A stretch of DNA of 64,000 bases, from assembly GCF_021390495.1 (NCBI RefSeq), contig NZ_JAJEJP010000001.1, positions 2,170,001 through 2,234,000 on the forward strand. The letters are read 5' to 3'. The notes beneath the pieces are model-generated. The model was given only the letters and a program-made list of their open reading frames with translations. It was not told the DNA's origin and did no database searches. Positions within the stretch are counted from its first letter, which is position 1, and every line of letters starts with the position of its first letter. Positions 8,429 to 17,066 of this stretch are shown here, piece by piece. Made by a program: the position numbers and the translations under genes. The stretch comes from Paraburkholderia sp. ZP32-5. GTDB taxonomy: Bacteria; Pseudomonadota; Gammaproteobacteria; Burkholderiales; Burkholderiaceae.

Positions 8429-9511
8429 TCAACGACGCGCCACCGGCGCGACACCCGCCTCGCCCGCTACCTTGTCGAGCCCGGCAAGCGTATCGGCCGG
8501 CAGCAAAATGCCTTCTTCGATTTGACGTTCGTGCGCGCGCGCTTCCTTCTCGCCCGGATAGAACACTTCGTCGACGCCGTCGGCCAACGGCACCGCTTTC
8601 AGCGTCGCGATATAGCGCTCCATCCGCGCGTTGAATTCGTCGAGCGGCTGGAATGCTTTCACGTCGAGCGCGATCAGCAGATGCCCGGCGCGGCTGCGAT
8701 TGACCGGGTCGTACGGGCCGTGCACTTCGTCCATAAAGCCGCTGCCGGACAGCACGCCCGACAGCACATCGACGATCACGCCGATCGCGTAGCCCTTGTG
8801 GCCCGCCATCGGCAGTATGAAGCCCTTCAGCGCTTCGACGGGGTCGGTGGTCGGCCGGCCGCTCGCATCGACCGCCCAGTTCGGCGGAATCTCTTCGTGC
8901 TTCATCTGCGCGAGAAAGATCTTGCCGCGCGCGACGCCTGAATTCGCGACGTCCATGATCAGCGGCGCGTGGCGGCCGGCCGGCACCGCGACCGACCACG
9001 GGTTGGTGCCGATCATCTTTTTCAGGCCGCCCCACGGCGCCATGTTCGGGCCGCCGTTGGTCGTCACCAGCATGATGCAGCCTTCGAGGGCGGCCATCCG
9101 CGTGAAGTACATGCAGGTGCCGAAGTGATTCGAGTTGCGCACCGATACCGCGCCGATACCGTGCGCTTTCGCGCGGCGGATCGCATCGAGCGCCGCGTGC
9201 TTCGCGACCACCGGGCCGATGCTGTCGCCGCCGTCCATCACGGCGACCGCGCCGGCGTCGACCGGAAACGACACGCTGGTGTGCGAGCGCATCGCGCCCG
9301 AGCGCAGCCGCGCGTAGTACCAGCCAAGCCGCAGTACGCCGTGCGACTGATGCCCCCACAGGTCCGCCTGGACCATTGCGTCGGCGGCGACCCATGCATC
9401 TTCGGCGCTCGCGCCGGTAGTCTGGTAGACGGCGGAGACGAAATCGCGCAGCGCGTCGGGCGACACGCGCGCGGAGTCGGATTGAAGCTCGTTGGTGTCG
9501 GCGGTGCTCAC
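8429..9511 (-). CDS. Ldh2/malate dehydrogenase family oxidoreductase
   Basis: A 360-residue member of the Ldh2 family (malate/L-lactate dehydrogenase type, not the Rossmann-fold LDH), which includes ureidoglycolate and sulfolactate dehydrogenases and the delta1-piperideine/pyrroline-2-carboxylate reductase DpkA. Seen: GHQSHGVLRLGWYY (about residues 54-67), SVRNSNHFGTCMYFTRMA, and GTNPWSVAVPAG, typical of the nucleotide- and substrate-binding regions. It starts MSTADTNELQ at 9511. It is divergent from the aconitase X operon at 9764. The neighbourhood makes pyrroline-2-carboxylate reduction in 3-hydroxyproline use a good candidate role, but service to the LysR cluster on its left cannot be excluded. 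Confidence 0.88.
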   Translation of the reverse strand: MSTADTNELQSDSARVSPDALRDFVSAVYQTTGASAEDAWVAADAMVQADLWGHQSHGVLRLGWYYARLRSGAMRSHTSVSFPVDAGAVAVMDGGDSIGPVVAKHAALDAIRRAKAHGIGAVSVRNSNHFGTCMYFTRMAALEGCIMLVTTNGGPNMAPWGGLKKMIGTNPWSVAVPAGRHAPLIMDVANSGVARGKIFLAQMKHEEIPPNWAVDASGRPTTDPVEALKGFILPMAGHKGYAIGVIVDVLSGVLSGSGFMDEVHGPYDPVNRSRAGHLLIALDVKAFQPLDEFNARMERYIATLKAVPLADGVDEVFYPGEKEARAHERQIEEGILLPADTLAGLDKVAGEAGVAPVARR

Positions 9512-9763
9512 TTGGCAAACTCCTTGGGGTTGCTTGGCAGACTAAGCTGAATTGACTTATTTAACCATAAAAGGCATTTTGCGATCCGGCAAGCACGCAG
9601 GTCCGCTCGAATGCCACAGCCCTTCGACCTTCCGATTCGCGCCACACATCGCGTATCAGCCGGCGTCGCTTAATCCGCGCAGCCGGATGCGTTAAGATCG
9701 CCAACGGCGAGACCCGGCAAAACGCCGGATAGTTCGATACATAGAGAGCACAAAGAGACAACG
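9512..9763. other. Divergent intergenic region, dehydrogenase / aconitase X
   Basis: A 252-bp region holding two outward promoters by position. No convincing -35/-10 pair was fixed by eye. A sequence ATTTTGCGATCC at about 9578-9589 resembles the GGATCCAAAAT sites upstream of the GntR and MFS genes, with one inserted base. No small gene is seen. Confidence 0.4.
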
Positions 9764-11020
9764 ATGCTTGAGTTGACCGAGCGTGACGAGGCGATATTGA
9801 ACGGTGCATTGGGCGCGGGCGCGGCGCTCGCGATGCGCATCGTGATCGCTACCGCGCATGTGATGAATGCGCGCAGCCTCGTCGATATTTGTTCCGCGCA
9901 TATCGATGGCTGTCTGTATCACGGCGACGTCAGTCTCGATTTCGTCGAGCGCTTCGTTGCATCGGGCACGCGCGTGGCGGTGCCGACCACGCTCAACGTC
10001 GGCTCGCTCGATCTGATCCACCCGGAACTGTTTCGCGGCAAGCCCGATACCGCACGTGCCGCGAAGCGGCTGATGGAAGCGCATCTGGAACTCGGCTGCG
10101 AAGCGACCTTCACCTGCGCGCCGTATCAGCTCAAACACCGCCCTCGCCTGGGCGAACAGATCGCGTGGGCCGAATCGAACGCGATCGTTTTCGCGAACTC
10201 GGTGCTCGGCGCGAGAACCAGCCGTTACGGCGACTTTCTCGATCTGGCCGCGGCGATCACCGGGCGTGTGCCGTACGCGGGTCTGCACGTCACCGAAAAC
10301 CGCGCCGCGCGGCTGGTGCTCGAAGCGCCTAACTTCGCCGCTTCGCCGCGCCGCGACGCGTATTTCGCGGCGCTCGGCTTCGTGCTCGGTCAAACGGCCG
10401 GCGCGACGATTGCCGCGATCACCGGCTTGCCTGGTGATACGACCGAAGACGAACTGAAAAGTCTGGGCGCGGCGGCCGCATCGAGCGGCGCGGTCGCGCT
10501 GTTTCACGCGGTCGGCATCACACCGGAAGCCGCGACGCTCGACGACGCACTCCAACACGGCCGGGCAGAACGGACCATCGCGGTGAGCGAGACCGATCTG
10601 CTCGCGATCCACCGTCAGTGGAACCACGCGCGCGCCGACTCGACGCTCGCCGCGATCAGTCTCGGCACGCCGCATTTTTCAGTCGACGAATTCCGCAAGC
10701 TCGGCGCGCTGTTCGACGCGCACGCGGGGCCGTTGCGCTGCGACTTCTACGTCAATACGAGCCGCTTCGTGCTATGGCAGATGGAAGAGGAAGGACTCGC
10801 GCGGAAACTGAGCGAGCGTGGCGTGCAAATCGTCGTGGACACCTGCACGTACATCACGCCGGTGATGAAGCGGATCAACGGACTGGTGATGACCAATTCC
10901 GGAAAGTGGGCGCACTATGCGCCGAGCAATATCGGCGTATCGGTCGCGTTCGGCAGCATGAGCGAGTGCGTGCGTTCGGCGTTCGAAGGGAGAGTTTGCA
11001 TCGATGAATCAGTCCATTGA
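9764..11020 (+). CDS. Aconitase X catalytic subunit, probable cis-3-hydroxy-L-proline dehydratase large subunit
   Basis: A 418-residue AcnX catalytic-domain protein (formerly DUF521), starting MLELTERDEAIL. Family knowledge: bacterial AcnX proteins with a separate small subunit dehydrate cis-3-hydroxy-L-proline to delta1-pyrroline-2-carboxylate using an iron-sulfur centre; archaeal members act on mevalonate-5-phosphate. Cysteines that could serve the centre are visible in DICSAHIDGCL (about 46-56), ATFTCAPY and DTCTYITP (near 364). It overlaps the small-subunit gene by 17 bp, indicating translational coupling. The hydroxyproline genes on the right support the hydroxyproline rather than the mevalonate function. 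Confidence 0.9.
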   Translation: MLELTERDEAILNGALGAGAALAMRIVIATAHVMNARSLVDICSAHIDGCLYHGDVSLDFVERFVASGTRVAVPTTLNVGSLDLIHPELFRGKPDTARAAKRLMEAHLELGCEATFTCAPYQLKHRPRLGEQIAWAESNAIVFANSVLGARTSRYGDFLDLAAAITGRVPYAGLHVTENRAARLVLEAPNFAASPRRDAYFAALGFVLGQTAGATIAAITGLPGDTTEDELKSLGAAAASSGAVALFHAVGITPEAATLDDALQHGRAERTIAVSETDLLAIHRQWNHARADSTLAAISLGTPHFSVDEFRKLGALFDAHAGPLRCDFYVNTSRFVLWQMEEEGLARKLSERGVQIVVDTCTYITPVMKRINGLVMTNSGKWAHYAPSNIGVSVAFGSMSECVRSAFEGRVCIDESVH

Positions 11021-11483
11021 GTCCGCTGGAGCGAAGGACATGAACCTCTCAACCGCTACGCTCACAGGCGACGTGCTGGTGCGCGGCAACGCGCGTGGCA
11101 TCCCGCTCTCGTTGGCCCCGTTGAGCTTCTGGGGCGGCTATGACGCCGAAGCCGGCACGATCATCGACCGCACGCATCCGAACCACGGACAAAGCCTGCG
11201 AGACCGGATACTAGTGATGCCGCGCGCCCGCGGATCGAGTTCCAGCAGCAGCGTGCTGGCCGAAGCATTGCGCAATCGCACGGGCCCGGCTGGGATCATT
11301 CTGTGCGAACGAGATCTGATCATCGCGATCGGCGCGATCACGGCCAACGAACTCTATTCGCTCGACGTGCCGGTGATTACCGTCGACGAGCAGGCGTTTT
11401 CCCGCATCGCACTATGCACGTCGACAGTAACGATCGATGCCGCGGACACGTCACGGCCCGCGAGCATTTCGTTTACCGTCTAG
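11004..11483 (+). CDS. Aconitase X swivel-domain small subunit
   Basis: A 159-residue AcnX small-subunit protein (formerly DUF126). The swivel domain is recognised from the core PRARGSSSSSSVLAEAL near residues 74-90, a serine loop typical of aconitase swivel domains, preceded by LSFWGGYDAEAGTIIDR. The first ATG at 11004 overlaps the large-subunit stop; a second ATG at 11041 (MNLSTATLTG) has a better GGAG and may be the real start, since the domain begins there. It works with the large subunit encoded at 9764. The convergent GntR gene ends 13 bp downstream with no visible terminator between them. Confidence 0.9.
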   Translation: MNQSIESAGAKDMNLSTATLTGDVLVRGNARGIPLSLAPLSFWGGYDAEAGTIIDRTHPNHGQSLRDRILVMPRARGSSSSSSVLAEALRNRTGPAGIILCERDLIIAIGAITANELYSLDVPVITVDEQAFSRIALCTSTVTIDAADTSRPASISFTV

Positions 11484-11496
11484 GAAATAAGCGCAA

Positions 11497-12231
11497 TCAG
11501 CGCGCGACGACTGCCCGCACGACCGACATGATCTGCTGCGCGGCCGTTTTCACGTGTTGCTCAAGCAGCTTCGCACCGAGCTTCGCGTCCCGCTTGCGGC
11601 ACGCGTCGACGAGTGCCATGTGTTCGTCGTGCGACTGCTCGCGAATCGGCACCTGTACCGCCTGGAAGCGGAAATAGCGGTCACTGCGATCGTGCAGCAC
11701 CCGCAGCATCTGCAGCGTGATATCGCGCTTCGACGGCAGATAAAGCGTTTCGTGCAGACGCCAGTTCAACTGCCCCCACACGCCCGAATCCGCATTGTCC
11801 ATGTCGTTGACGAGCCGCTCGGCCTTGCCGATTTCGGCCTCGGTGATACGCGGAATCGCTTCGGAAAAGATCCACGGTTCGAGACGCAGCCGGATATCGA
11901 AGGTCTCCTCGACTTCGTCGATCGACAACTCGGCCACATACGCGCCCTTGTGCGGCACGCTGGTCAGCAGCCCCTCGGCGGTCAGACGCGTGATCGCCTC
12001 GCGCACCGGCACGCGGCTCACGCCCAGTTCTTCGGCCAGCGCCTCCTGGCGTAACACTTCGCCCGGCGCCAGTTCGCCGCTCAGAATCCGTTGACGCACC
12101 GCGGTCGTGACCAGTTCGACCGTGGTGGGCCTGACGATTTTTCGCGTGCTTTCCTCGGCGACGATTTCATTCATCGTGGACGTGTTTTTGACAGGACGTC
12201 GGGCGGAGAGCGGAGGCATGATCGGCTTCAT
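11497..12231 (-). CDS. GntR family regulator, FCD (FadR C-terminal) type
   Basis: A 244-residue regulator. A GntR winged HTH spans about residues 38-100 (LRQEALAEELGVSRVPVREAI), followed by an all-helical FCD ligand domain with the metal-binding style D/H pattern (LNWRLHETLY, then HDEHMALVDACRKRD). FCD proteins usually sense carboxylic or amino acids. Position at the centre of the hydroxyproline genes suggests it is their regulator. A GGATCCAAAAT sequence lies 49 bp upstream of its start and another upstream of the MFS gene at 19007-20416, which may be its operator. The start could be a later ATG (MNEIVAEES); 12231 is the longest. Confidence 0.9.
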   Translation of the reverse strand: MKPIMPPLSARRPVKNTSTMNEIVAEESTRKIVRPTTVELVTTAVRQRILSGELAPGEVLRQEALAEELGVSRVPVREAITRLTAEGLLTSVPHKGAYVAELSIDEVEETFDIRLRLEPWIFSEAIPRITEAEIGKAERLVNDMDNADSGVWGQLNWRLHETLYLPSKRDITLQMLRVLHDRSDRYFRFQAVQVPIREQSHDEHMALVDACRKRDAKLGAKLLEQHVKTAAQQIMSVVRAVVAR

Positions 12232-12279
12232 TGATGGGATTCAGGATACATTGGCCATGCTATCACGGCGTCGGCTTTC

Positions 12280-12290
12280 GGATCCAAAAT
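12280..12290. promoter_or_regulatory. Candidate GntR operator (GGATCCAAAAT)
   Basis: An 11-bp sequence with a GGATCC core, identical to 20496-20506 upstream of the MFS gene; the flanks also agree partly. GntR/FCD sites are often short palindromes of this kind. It is upstream of the GntR gene itself, suiting autoregulation. Inference only. Confidence 0.35.
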
Positions 12291-12321
12291 CCAATGAGCA
12301 ATTCCAGCGTCACGGTCAACG

Positions 12322-13557
12322 TCACAGCAACGCTTCGCGCACCCATGCACCGTTTTTCATGATGCCGCCGATGCGCTCGCCCTGCCCCGTCAGCACGCTG
12401 ATGTCCTTCAGCGGATCACCGTCGACGACGAGCAGATCCGCGTAAGCGCCGGCCGAAACCACACCGAGACGTCCCTGCTGCCCGACGATTTCCGCGCCGA
12501 CCGCCGTTGCCTGGCAAAGCGTTTCGAACGCGCCGAGAATGCCGGCGCGAATCGTCAGCTCGTCGCTCTGAAATTCGTGCATATCGCCGAGCAGATCCGT
12601 GCCGAGTCCCATCTTCACGCCAGCCCGCTTCAGCAGTTCGAGCGCCTTCAGGCCCTGCAGGCGCACGTTCTCGTTCTTCGCGAGCGTGCTCTCGGCGATG
12701 CCCGACTTCGCGCCGACTTTGCTCATCGCGTCGTAGGTGACCAGCGTCGGCACCGCGAACGCGCCGTGCTCCGCCATCACCGCGGCGGCTTCGTCGTCGA
12801 TCAGATTGCCGTGCTCGATCGTGCGCACGCCCAGTTTGACCACGCGCGCGATCGCTTTCGCGGTGTACGCATGCGCCATCACGTAGGTCTGATGCGACGC
12901 CGCTTCCTCGACGACAGCCTTGACCTCGTCGACCGAAAACTGCAGATTGCCGATCGGATCGGTCGGCGACGCGACACCGCCGGAAGCCATGATCTTGATA
13001 TGGTGCGCGCCCGCGCGCATCTCTTCGCGAACCGCCTTGCGCACCTCGTCGACGCCGTCGACGATCCGGCCAATTGCACCGAGGTTGCGATGACAGCCGC
13101 ACGGATCGGGATCGGAGTTATCGAAGCGCTCGCGGAAATCGCCATGACCGCCGGTTTGCGACAGCGCCTTGCCGGCGACGAACAGACGCGGCCCGGCGAT
13201 CACGCCCTCTTCGATCGCGCGCGACAGCGCATAGTCGGCGCCGCCCGCGTCGCGCACGGTCGTGAAGCCGCGATTGAGCATGCCGGCGAGAATCGGCACC
13301 GCGCGCAGCACCGCGAAGGTGTTCGGCAAGCGGCCGTTATTGCCCAGGTGCGCGACCGATGCAATCACGTGCGCATGGCAATCGATCATGCCCGGCATCA
13401 CCGTCTTGCCGCCCACGTCGATCACCTGCGCGCCTTCGATCGACACCGGTTCGCGCGTGACGTCCTTGATTACGTCCCCGTCGATAACAATGGAATACGG
13501 CGTGGTGTCGTGTTCGTGATTGATGTCCAGCACGCGCGCGTTTTTCAGGATCAGCAT
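12322..13557 (-). CDS. Metal-dependent amidohydrolase, prolidase/carboxypeptidase-like
   Basis: A 411-residue amidohydrolase starting MLILKNARVL at 13557, preceded by GGGGAA; the longer frame upstream lacks support. Seen: the metal-binding HxH in MIDCHAHV (about residues 57-64), MASGGVASP, MAHAYTAKA and TIEHGNLID later, and GTDLLGDMHE near the C-terminal third. This is the Zn-dependent Xaa-Pro/Arg/Lys carboxypeptidase and imidazolonepropionase-related group. In this locus, release of hydroxyproline from dipeptides is a sensible role, but that is inferred from neighbours. It is the most downstream gene of the leftward epimerase/deaminase series; the stop lies 90 bp from the GntR start. Confidence 0.85.
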   Translation of the reverse strand: MLILKNARVLDINHEHDTTPYSIVIDGDVIKDVTREPVSIEGAQVIDVGGKTVMPGMIDCHAHVIASVAHLGNNGRLPNTFAVLRAVPILAGMLNRGFTTVRDAGGADYALSRAIEEGVIAGPRLFVAGKALSQTGGHGDFRERFDNSDPDPCGCHRNLGAIGRIVDGVDEVRKAVREEMRAGAHHIKIMASGGVASPTDPIGNLQFSVDEVKAVVEEAASHQTYVMAHAYTAKAIARVVKLGVRTIEHGNLIDDEAAAVMAEHGAFAVPTLVTYDAMSKVGAKSGIAESTLAKNENVRLQGLKALELLKRAGVKMGLGTDLLGDMHEFQSDELTIRAGILGAFETLCQATAVGAEIVGQQGRLGVVSAGAYADLLVVDGDPLKDISVLTGQGERIGGIMKNGAWVREALL

Positions 13558-13647
13558 TCGGATTCCCCTGCGAGTTGTTTCGCGGCCCACGCGCATGCGG
13601 GACCACGGTGGATCACTTGATCGATCGCCTCATCGATCATGAGGCGG

Positions 13648-14646
13648 TCATTTCAGCAGAAAGCCTTTGGCAAGCGGATCGCGATCGTCGACGAAGATCG
13701 TGTTGTGGCCCGTGACACGCGCCCATCCTTCGATGCTTGGAATGATCGCGTCGAACTCACCGACCTTGGCCGCTTCTTCCGCCACACCGGTAAACAGCGT
13801 GCCGATGATGCTTTCGTGCACGAAGCGCTCGCCGATCTTCAGCTTGCCCTTCGCGACCAGATGCGCCATGCGCGCCGACGTGCCGGTGCCGCATGGCGAG
13901 CGGTCGATCGCCTTGTCGCCGTAGAACACCGCGTTGCGCGCGCTCGCGCCTTCGACGGTCGGCTCGCCGGTCCACATCACGTGGCTCAGTCCGCGAATTT
14001 CGGCTTTTTCCGGGTGAACGAACGAATACTTTTCGTTCGCCTTCTGCCGCAGGATCGGGCTGAGGCGCTGGATGTCCGAAGGCTTCAGCGCATGCAGGCC
14101 CGCGTAGTTCGCCTGCGGTTCGACGATCGCATAGAAGTTGCCGCCGTACGCGACGTCGAAGCGGATTTCGCCGAGCCCGTCGACATCGACCGTCAGATCC
14201 GTTGAATGTAGAAACGACGGCACGTTGATCAGTTGCACAGAATCGACGTGGTCACCGTCCATGCAATAGCGCGCGACCACCAGGCCCGCGGGTGTATCGA
14301 GGTGCAACACACCCGGTTCGCGGGGCCGCACGAGGCCGTGTTCGATCGCGCTCGTCACGGTGCCGATCGTGCCGTGGCCGCACATCGGCAGACAGCCGCT
14401 CACCTCGATGAACAGAATCGCGATATCGCAATCGGGCCGCGTCGGCGGATAAAGAATGCTGCCCGACATCACTTCGTGGCCGCGCGGCTCGAACATCAGC
14501 GACGTGCGAATCCAGTCGAATTCGCGCTCGAAGTGCGCGCGCCGCTCGATCATGTTCGCGCCGTCGAGCCGCGGCGCGCCGCCGGCGACGACACGCACCG
14601 GATTACCGCAGGTGTGTCCGTCGATGCAAAAGAAGGTTGATTTCAT
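13648..14646 (-). CDS. 4-hydroxyproline 2-epimerase (proline racemase family)
   Basis: A 332-residue protein of the proline racemase superfamily. Both catalytic cysteines are present: C89 in MCGHGTIG and C252 in DRSPCGTGTSA. This argues for an epimerase and against trans-3-hydroxyproline dehydratases, which carry Thr or Ser at the second position. The opening FCIDGHTCGNPVRVV is typical of 4-hydroxyproline epimerases. It converts trans-4-hydroxy-L-proline to cis-4-hydroxy-D-proline, the first step of the oxidative pathway (LhpA in Pseudomonas). The next two enzymes are encoded just upstream on the same strand. Confidence 0.92.
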   Translation of the reverse strand: MKSTFFCIDGHTCGNPVRVVAGGAPRLDGANMIERRAHFEREFDWIRTSLMFEPRGHEVMSGSILYPPTRPDCDIAILFIEVSGCLPMCGHGTIGTVTSAIEHGLVRPREPGVLHLDTPAGLVVARYCMDGDHVDSVQLINVPSFLHSTDLTVDVDGLGEIRFDVAYGGNFYAIVEPQANYAGLHALKPSDIQRLSPILRQKANEKYSFVHPEKAEIRGLSHVMWTGEPTVEGASARNAVFYGDKAIDRSPCGTGTSARMAHLVAKGKLKIGERFVHESIIGTLFTGVAEEAAKVGEFDAIIPSIEGWARVTGHNTIFVDDRDPLAKGFLLK

Positions 14647-14742
14647 GGAGCTGGTCCGTCGGGAACGTGATGCACAAGATAGCCTGGCGAGGCGGACGCC
14701 GTCGAGCGGTTCGCGGGCGTCCGCTATTCAGAGCCCTCTCGC

Positions 14743-15645
14743 TTACTTCGACAGCGCGCGTACGTCCGCCAGCGTCTTCTCGACGATCGCCACCACTTTC
14801 GCGCGCTCTTCGCCTTCCAGCGCGAGACGCGGCGCCTTCACGGTTTCCGCGTAACCGGCCGTGATGTTCTCGGCGAGCTTGATGTACTGCACGAGCTTCA
14901 CGTGCGTATCGAGGTGGAACAGATCGATCAGCGCCTGATACAGCTTGCGCGCCTTTTCATAGTTGCCGGCCACAGCCAGATTCAGCAGCTCGACCGATTC
15001 GCGCGGCACCGCGTTGGCCATCCCCGACACCCAGCATTTGGCGCCCAGCGCGGCCGATTCGAGCACCAGATCGTCGACCCCGCAGATCACCGCGAGGCGC
15101 TCGCCGAAACGCTTGATCAGGTCGGTCACGCGCGTCGTGTCGTAGGTCTCTTCCTTCAGCGCCTCGATCGTCGGTTCCTTCAGCAGTTCGGCGACGACAT
15201 CCGGCGTCAGGTCCACGCCGTAGCCGCGCGGATTGTTGTAGAGCAGGATCGACAGGCTGGACGCCTGCGCGATGGTTCTGTAGTACGCGACCGTTTCGCG
15301 CGGGTCCGACTTGTACGTGAGTCCCGGAAACACCATCAGCCCCTGCACGCCGAGCGCCTCTGCGTCCTTCGCATACTGGACCGCGCTGGCCGTATTGGTT
15401 TCGGCGAGACCCGCGATCACCGGCACGCGGCCGTTGACGGTTTCCGCCGCCAGGCGGATCACCGTGCGCTTTTCTTCCTGCGTGAGCTGCGCGCTTTCGC
15501 CGACCATCCCCATCATCACGACGCCGCCGACACCGCTGTCGATCAGCCGGTTCAAACCGGATTTGATAGCGTCATGATCGAGCGAACCATCGGGCTTGAG
15601 CTTCGTGGTCACAGCGGGGAAAACACCTTGCCAGTTGACTTTCAT
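14743..15645 (-). CDS. DHDPS-family protein, probable delta1-pyrroline-4-hydroxy-2-carboxylate deaminase
   Basis: A 300-residue TIM-barrel protein of the dihydrodipicolinate synthase/N-acetylneuraminate lyase family. The Schiff-base lysine is K164 in EALKEET and the proton-relay tyrosine Y136 in LLYNNPRGYG. The start at 15645 has a clear AAGGAG. In hydroxyproline breakdown a family member (LhpC) deaminates delta1-pyrroline-4-hydroxy-2-carboxylate to 2-oxoglutarate semialdehyde; the flanking epimerase and D-amino acid dehydrogenase make this the likely role. No 2-oxoglutarate semialdehyde dehydrogenase is in the window, so the last step must be encoded elsewhere. Confidence 0.9.
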   Translation of the reverse strand: MKVNWQGVFPAVTTKLKPDGSLDHDAIKSGLNRLIDSGVGGVVMMGMVGESAQLTQEEKRTVIRLAAETVNGRVPVIAGLAETNTASAVQYAKDAEALGVQGLMVFPGLTYKSDPRETVAYYRTIAQASSLSILLYNNPRGYGVDLTPDVVAELLKEPTIEALKEETYDTTRVTDLIKRFGERLAVICGVDDLVLESAALGAKCWVSGMANAVPRESVELLNLAVAGNYEKARKLYQALIDLFHLDTHVKLVQYIKLAENITAGYAETVKAPRLALEGEERAKVVAIVEKTLADVRALSK

Positions 15646-15727
15646 GGCGACTCCTTTTTAGAACAGATAAAAACAGACAATGAGAGGCGGGAGGTCCCGC
15701 GGATCAATCGAGGTCGCGGCGGCCTCG

Positions 15728-17005
15728 TCAATTCCTGAAGCGGCTGATCGAGTACGGTTCAAGGTCGATTCCAGAGGTTCGGCCGGCGAGCAGATCGGCG
15801 ACCAGCGCGCCGGTCGTTGCCGCTTGCGTGAGGCCGAGATGGCCGTGGCCAAACGCGTAAATCACAGCTGACGTGCGCGGCGAGCAGCCGATCACCGGCA
15901 GCGAATCCGGCGTGGCCGGGCGATGCCCCATCCACTTCACCGCGCCGGCATCGTTGATGTCCGGCAGGAAGCGCTTGCCGAGCGCGAGCAACGCATCGCT
16001 GCGCCGGTAGTTCGGCGGTGCCGCGAGACCCGCGAATTCGGCGGCGCCGCCGATACGCAATCCGATGTCGAGCGGCGTCGCGACGAACTTGCGCTCGGCG
16101 AAAATCACTTCGCGCGACAGCGCGATGCCATGCGCCGGAAGCGTCGTGTTGTAGCCGCGCTCGCTGTCGAGCAGCACGCGATCGCCGATCGACGCCGCCA
16201 GCGACGCGGACCATGCCCCCGTCGCCACGACCACGCGGCGGCCCTTCACCCGTTCGCCGGTGCCGGTCACCGCCGCGGGCGCGAGCGTGTCGCTCAGATC
16301 GAGCGCTGTCACGGCGCCCTCGATCAATGTCGCGCCGAGCTGCATCACCCGCGCGCGCAATTGCGTGACGAGCCCCTTCGGGTCGCCGATATGCGACCAG
16401 TCGTCGAGAAACACGCCGTGCCGGAACACTGGCGCGAGCGACGGTTCGTACGCGCGAATCTCATCGGCGGACAGCGCGTGCCAGCGCACACCGAGTTCGC
16501 GCTTGAACGCCCACTCGTGTTGATCGGCCGCGAACGCTTCGTCGGTCTCGTAGACCGTCAACGCGCCGCGCCGGTAGAAGCGGTCCATCGCGCCGATGTC
16601 CTCGAACATCGGCACGAGGTCGTCGTACACGCGGTTGTTCAGGCTCGCGAGTGCCAGCGAGATCTCGCGAAAGCGCTGCTGGTTGGCCGAGCGCCGGAAC
16701 GCGTTGAACCACGGCCACGCGGTCGGCAGATGTTTCCAGTCGAGCGACAGCGGGCCCAGCGGATCGAACAGCCACTTCAGTGCTTTCGTGTACAGCCCGT
16801 TCACCGCGATCGGCGTGCTCTCCGTCACCGCGATGCCGCCCGCGTTGCCGTGCGACGTGCGATCGCCTTCGAAATCGCGATCGATCACGGTGACACTCGC
16901 GCCATCGCGCAGCGCGGACCATGCGCAGGCGAGGCCGACGATGCCGGCGCCGATCACGACGACATCAGGGATTGTGGTGCTGGCGTTGCGGGCGTTCTGG
17001 GTCAT
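15728..17005 (-). CDS. DadA-like FAD-dependent D-amino acid dehydrogenase, probable D-hydroxyproline dehydrogenase
   Basis: A 425-residue FAD oxidoreductase of the DAO/DadA family. The dinucleotide motif VVVIGAGIVGLACAW is at about residues 15-29, with an acidic residue at the end of the second strand (VTVIDRD). Near the C terminus, HRPATPDSLPVIGCSP and the glycine-rich GHGHLGLTQA are the usual FAD-contact blocks. It is a single-chain enzyme rather than the three-subunit LhpBEF type of Pseudomonas. By context it oxidises cis-4-hydroxy-D-proline to delta1-pyrroline-4-hydroxy-2-carboxylate. It lies 82 bp before the deaminase gene and 61 bp after the binding-protein gene on the same strand. Confidence 0.9.
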   Translation of the reverse strand: MTQNARNASTTIPDVVVIGAGIVGLACAWSALRDGASVTVIDRDFEGDRTSHGNAGGIAVTESTPIAVNGLYTKALKWLFDPLGPLSLDWKHLPTAWPWFNAFRRSANQQRFREISLALASLNNRVYDDLVPMFEDIGAMDRFYRRGALTVYETDEAFAADQHEWAFKRELGVRWHALSADEIRAYEPSLAPVFRHGVFLDDWSHIGDPKGLVTQLRARVMQLGATLIEGAVTALDLSDTLAPAAVTGTGERVKGRRVVVATGAWSASLAASIGDRVLLDSERGYNTTLPAHGIALSREVIFAERKFVATPLDIGLRIGGAAEFAGLAAPPNYRRSDALLALGKRFLPDINDAGAVKWMGHRPATPDSLPVIGCSPRTSAVIYAFGHGHLGLTQAATTGALVADLLAGRTSGIDLEPYSISRFRN

Positions 17006-17066
17006 TAAATGGTTCGAGTGGATAAAACGAAGGTGGACGGCGGCACACCGTCCACTGTGGTCATCG

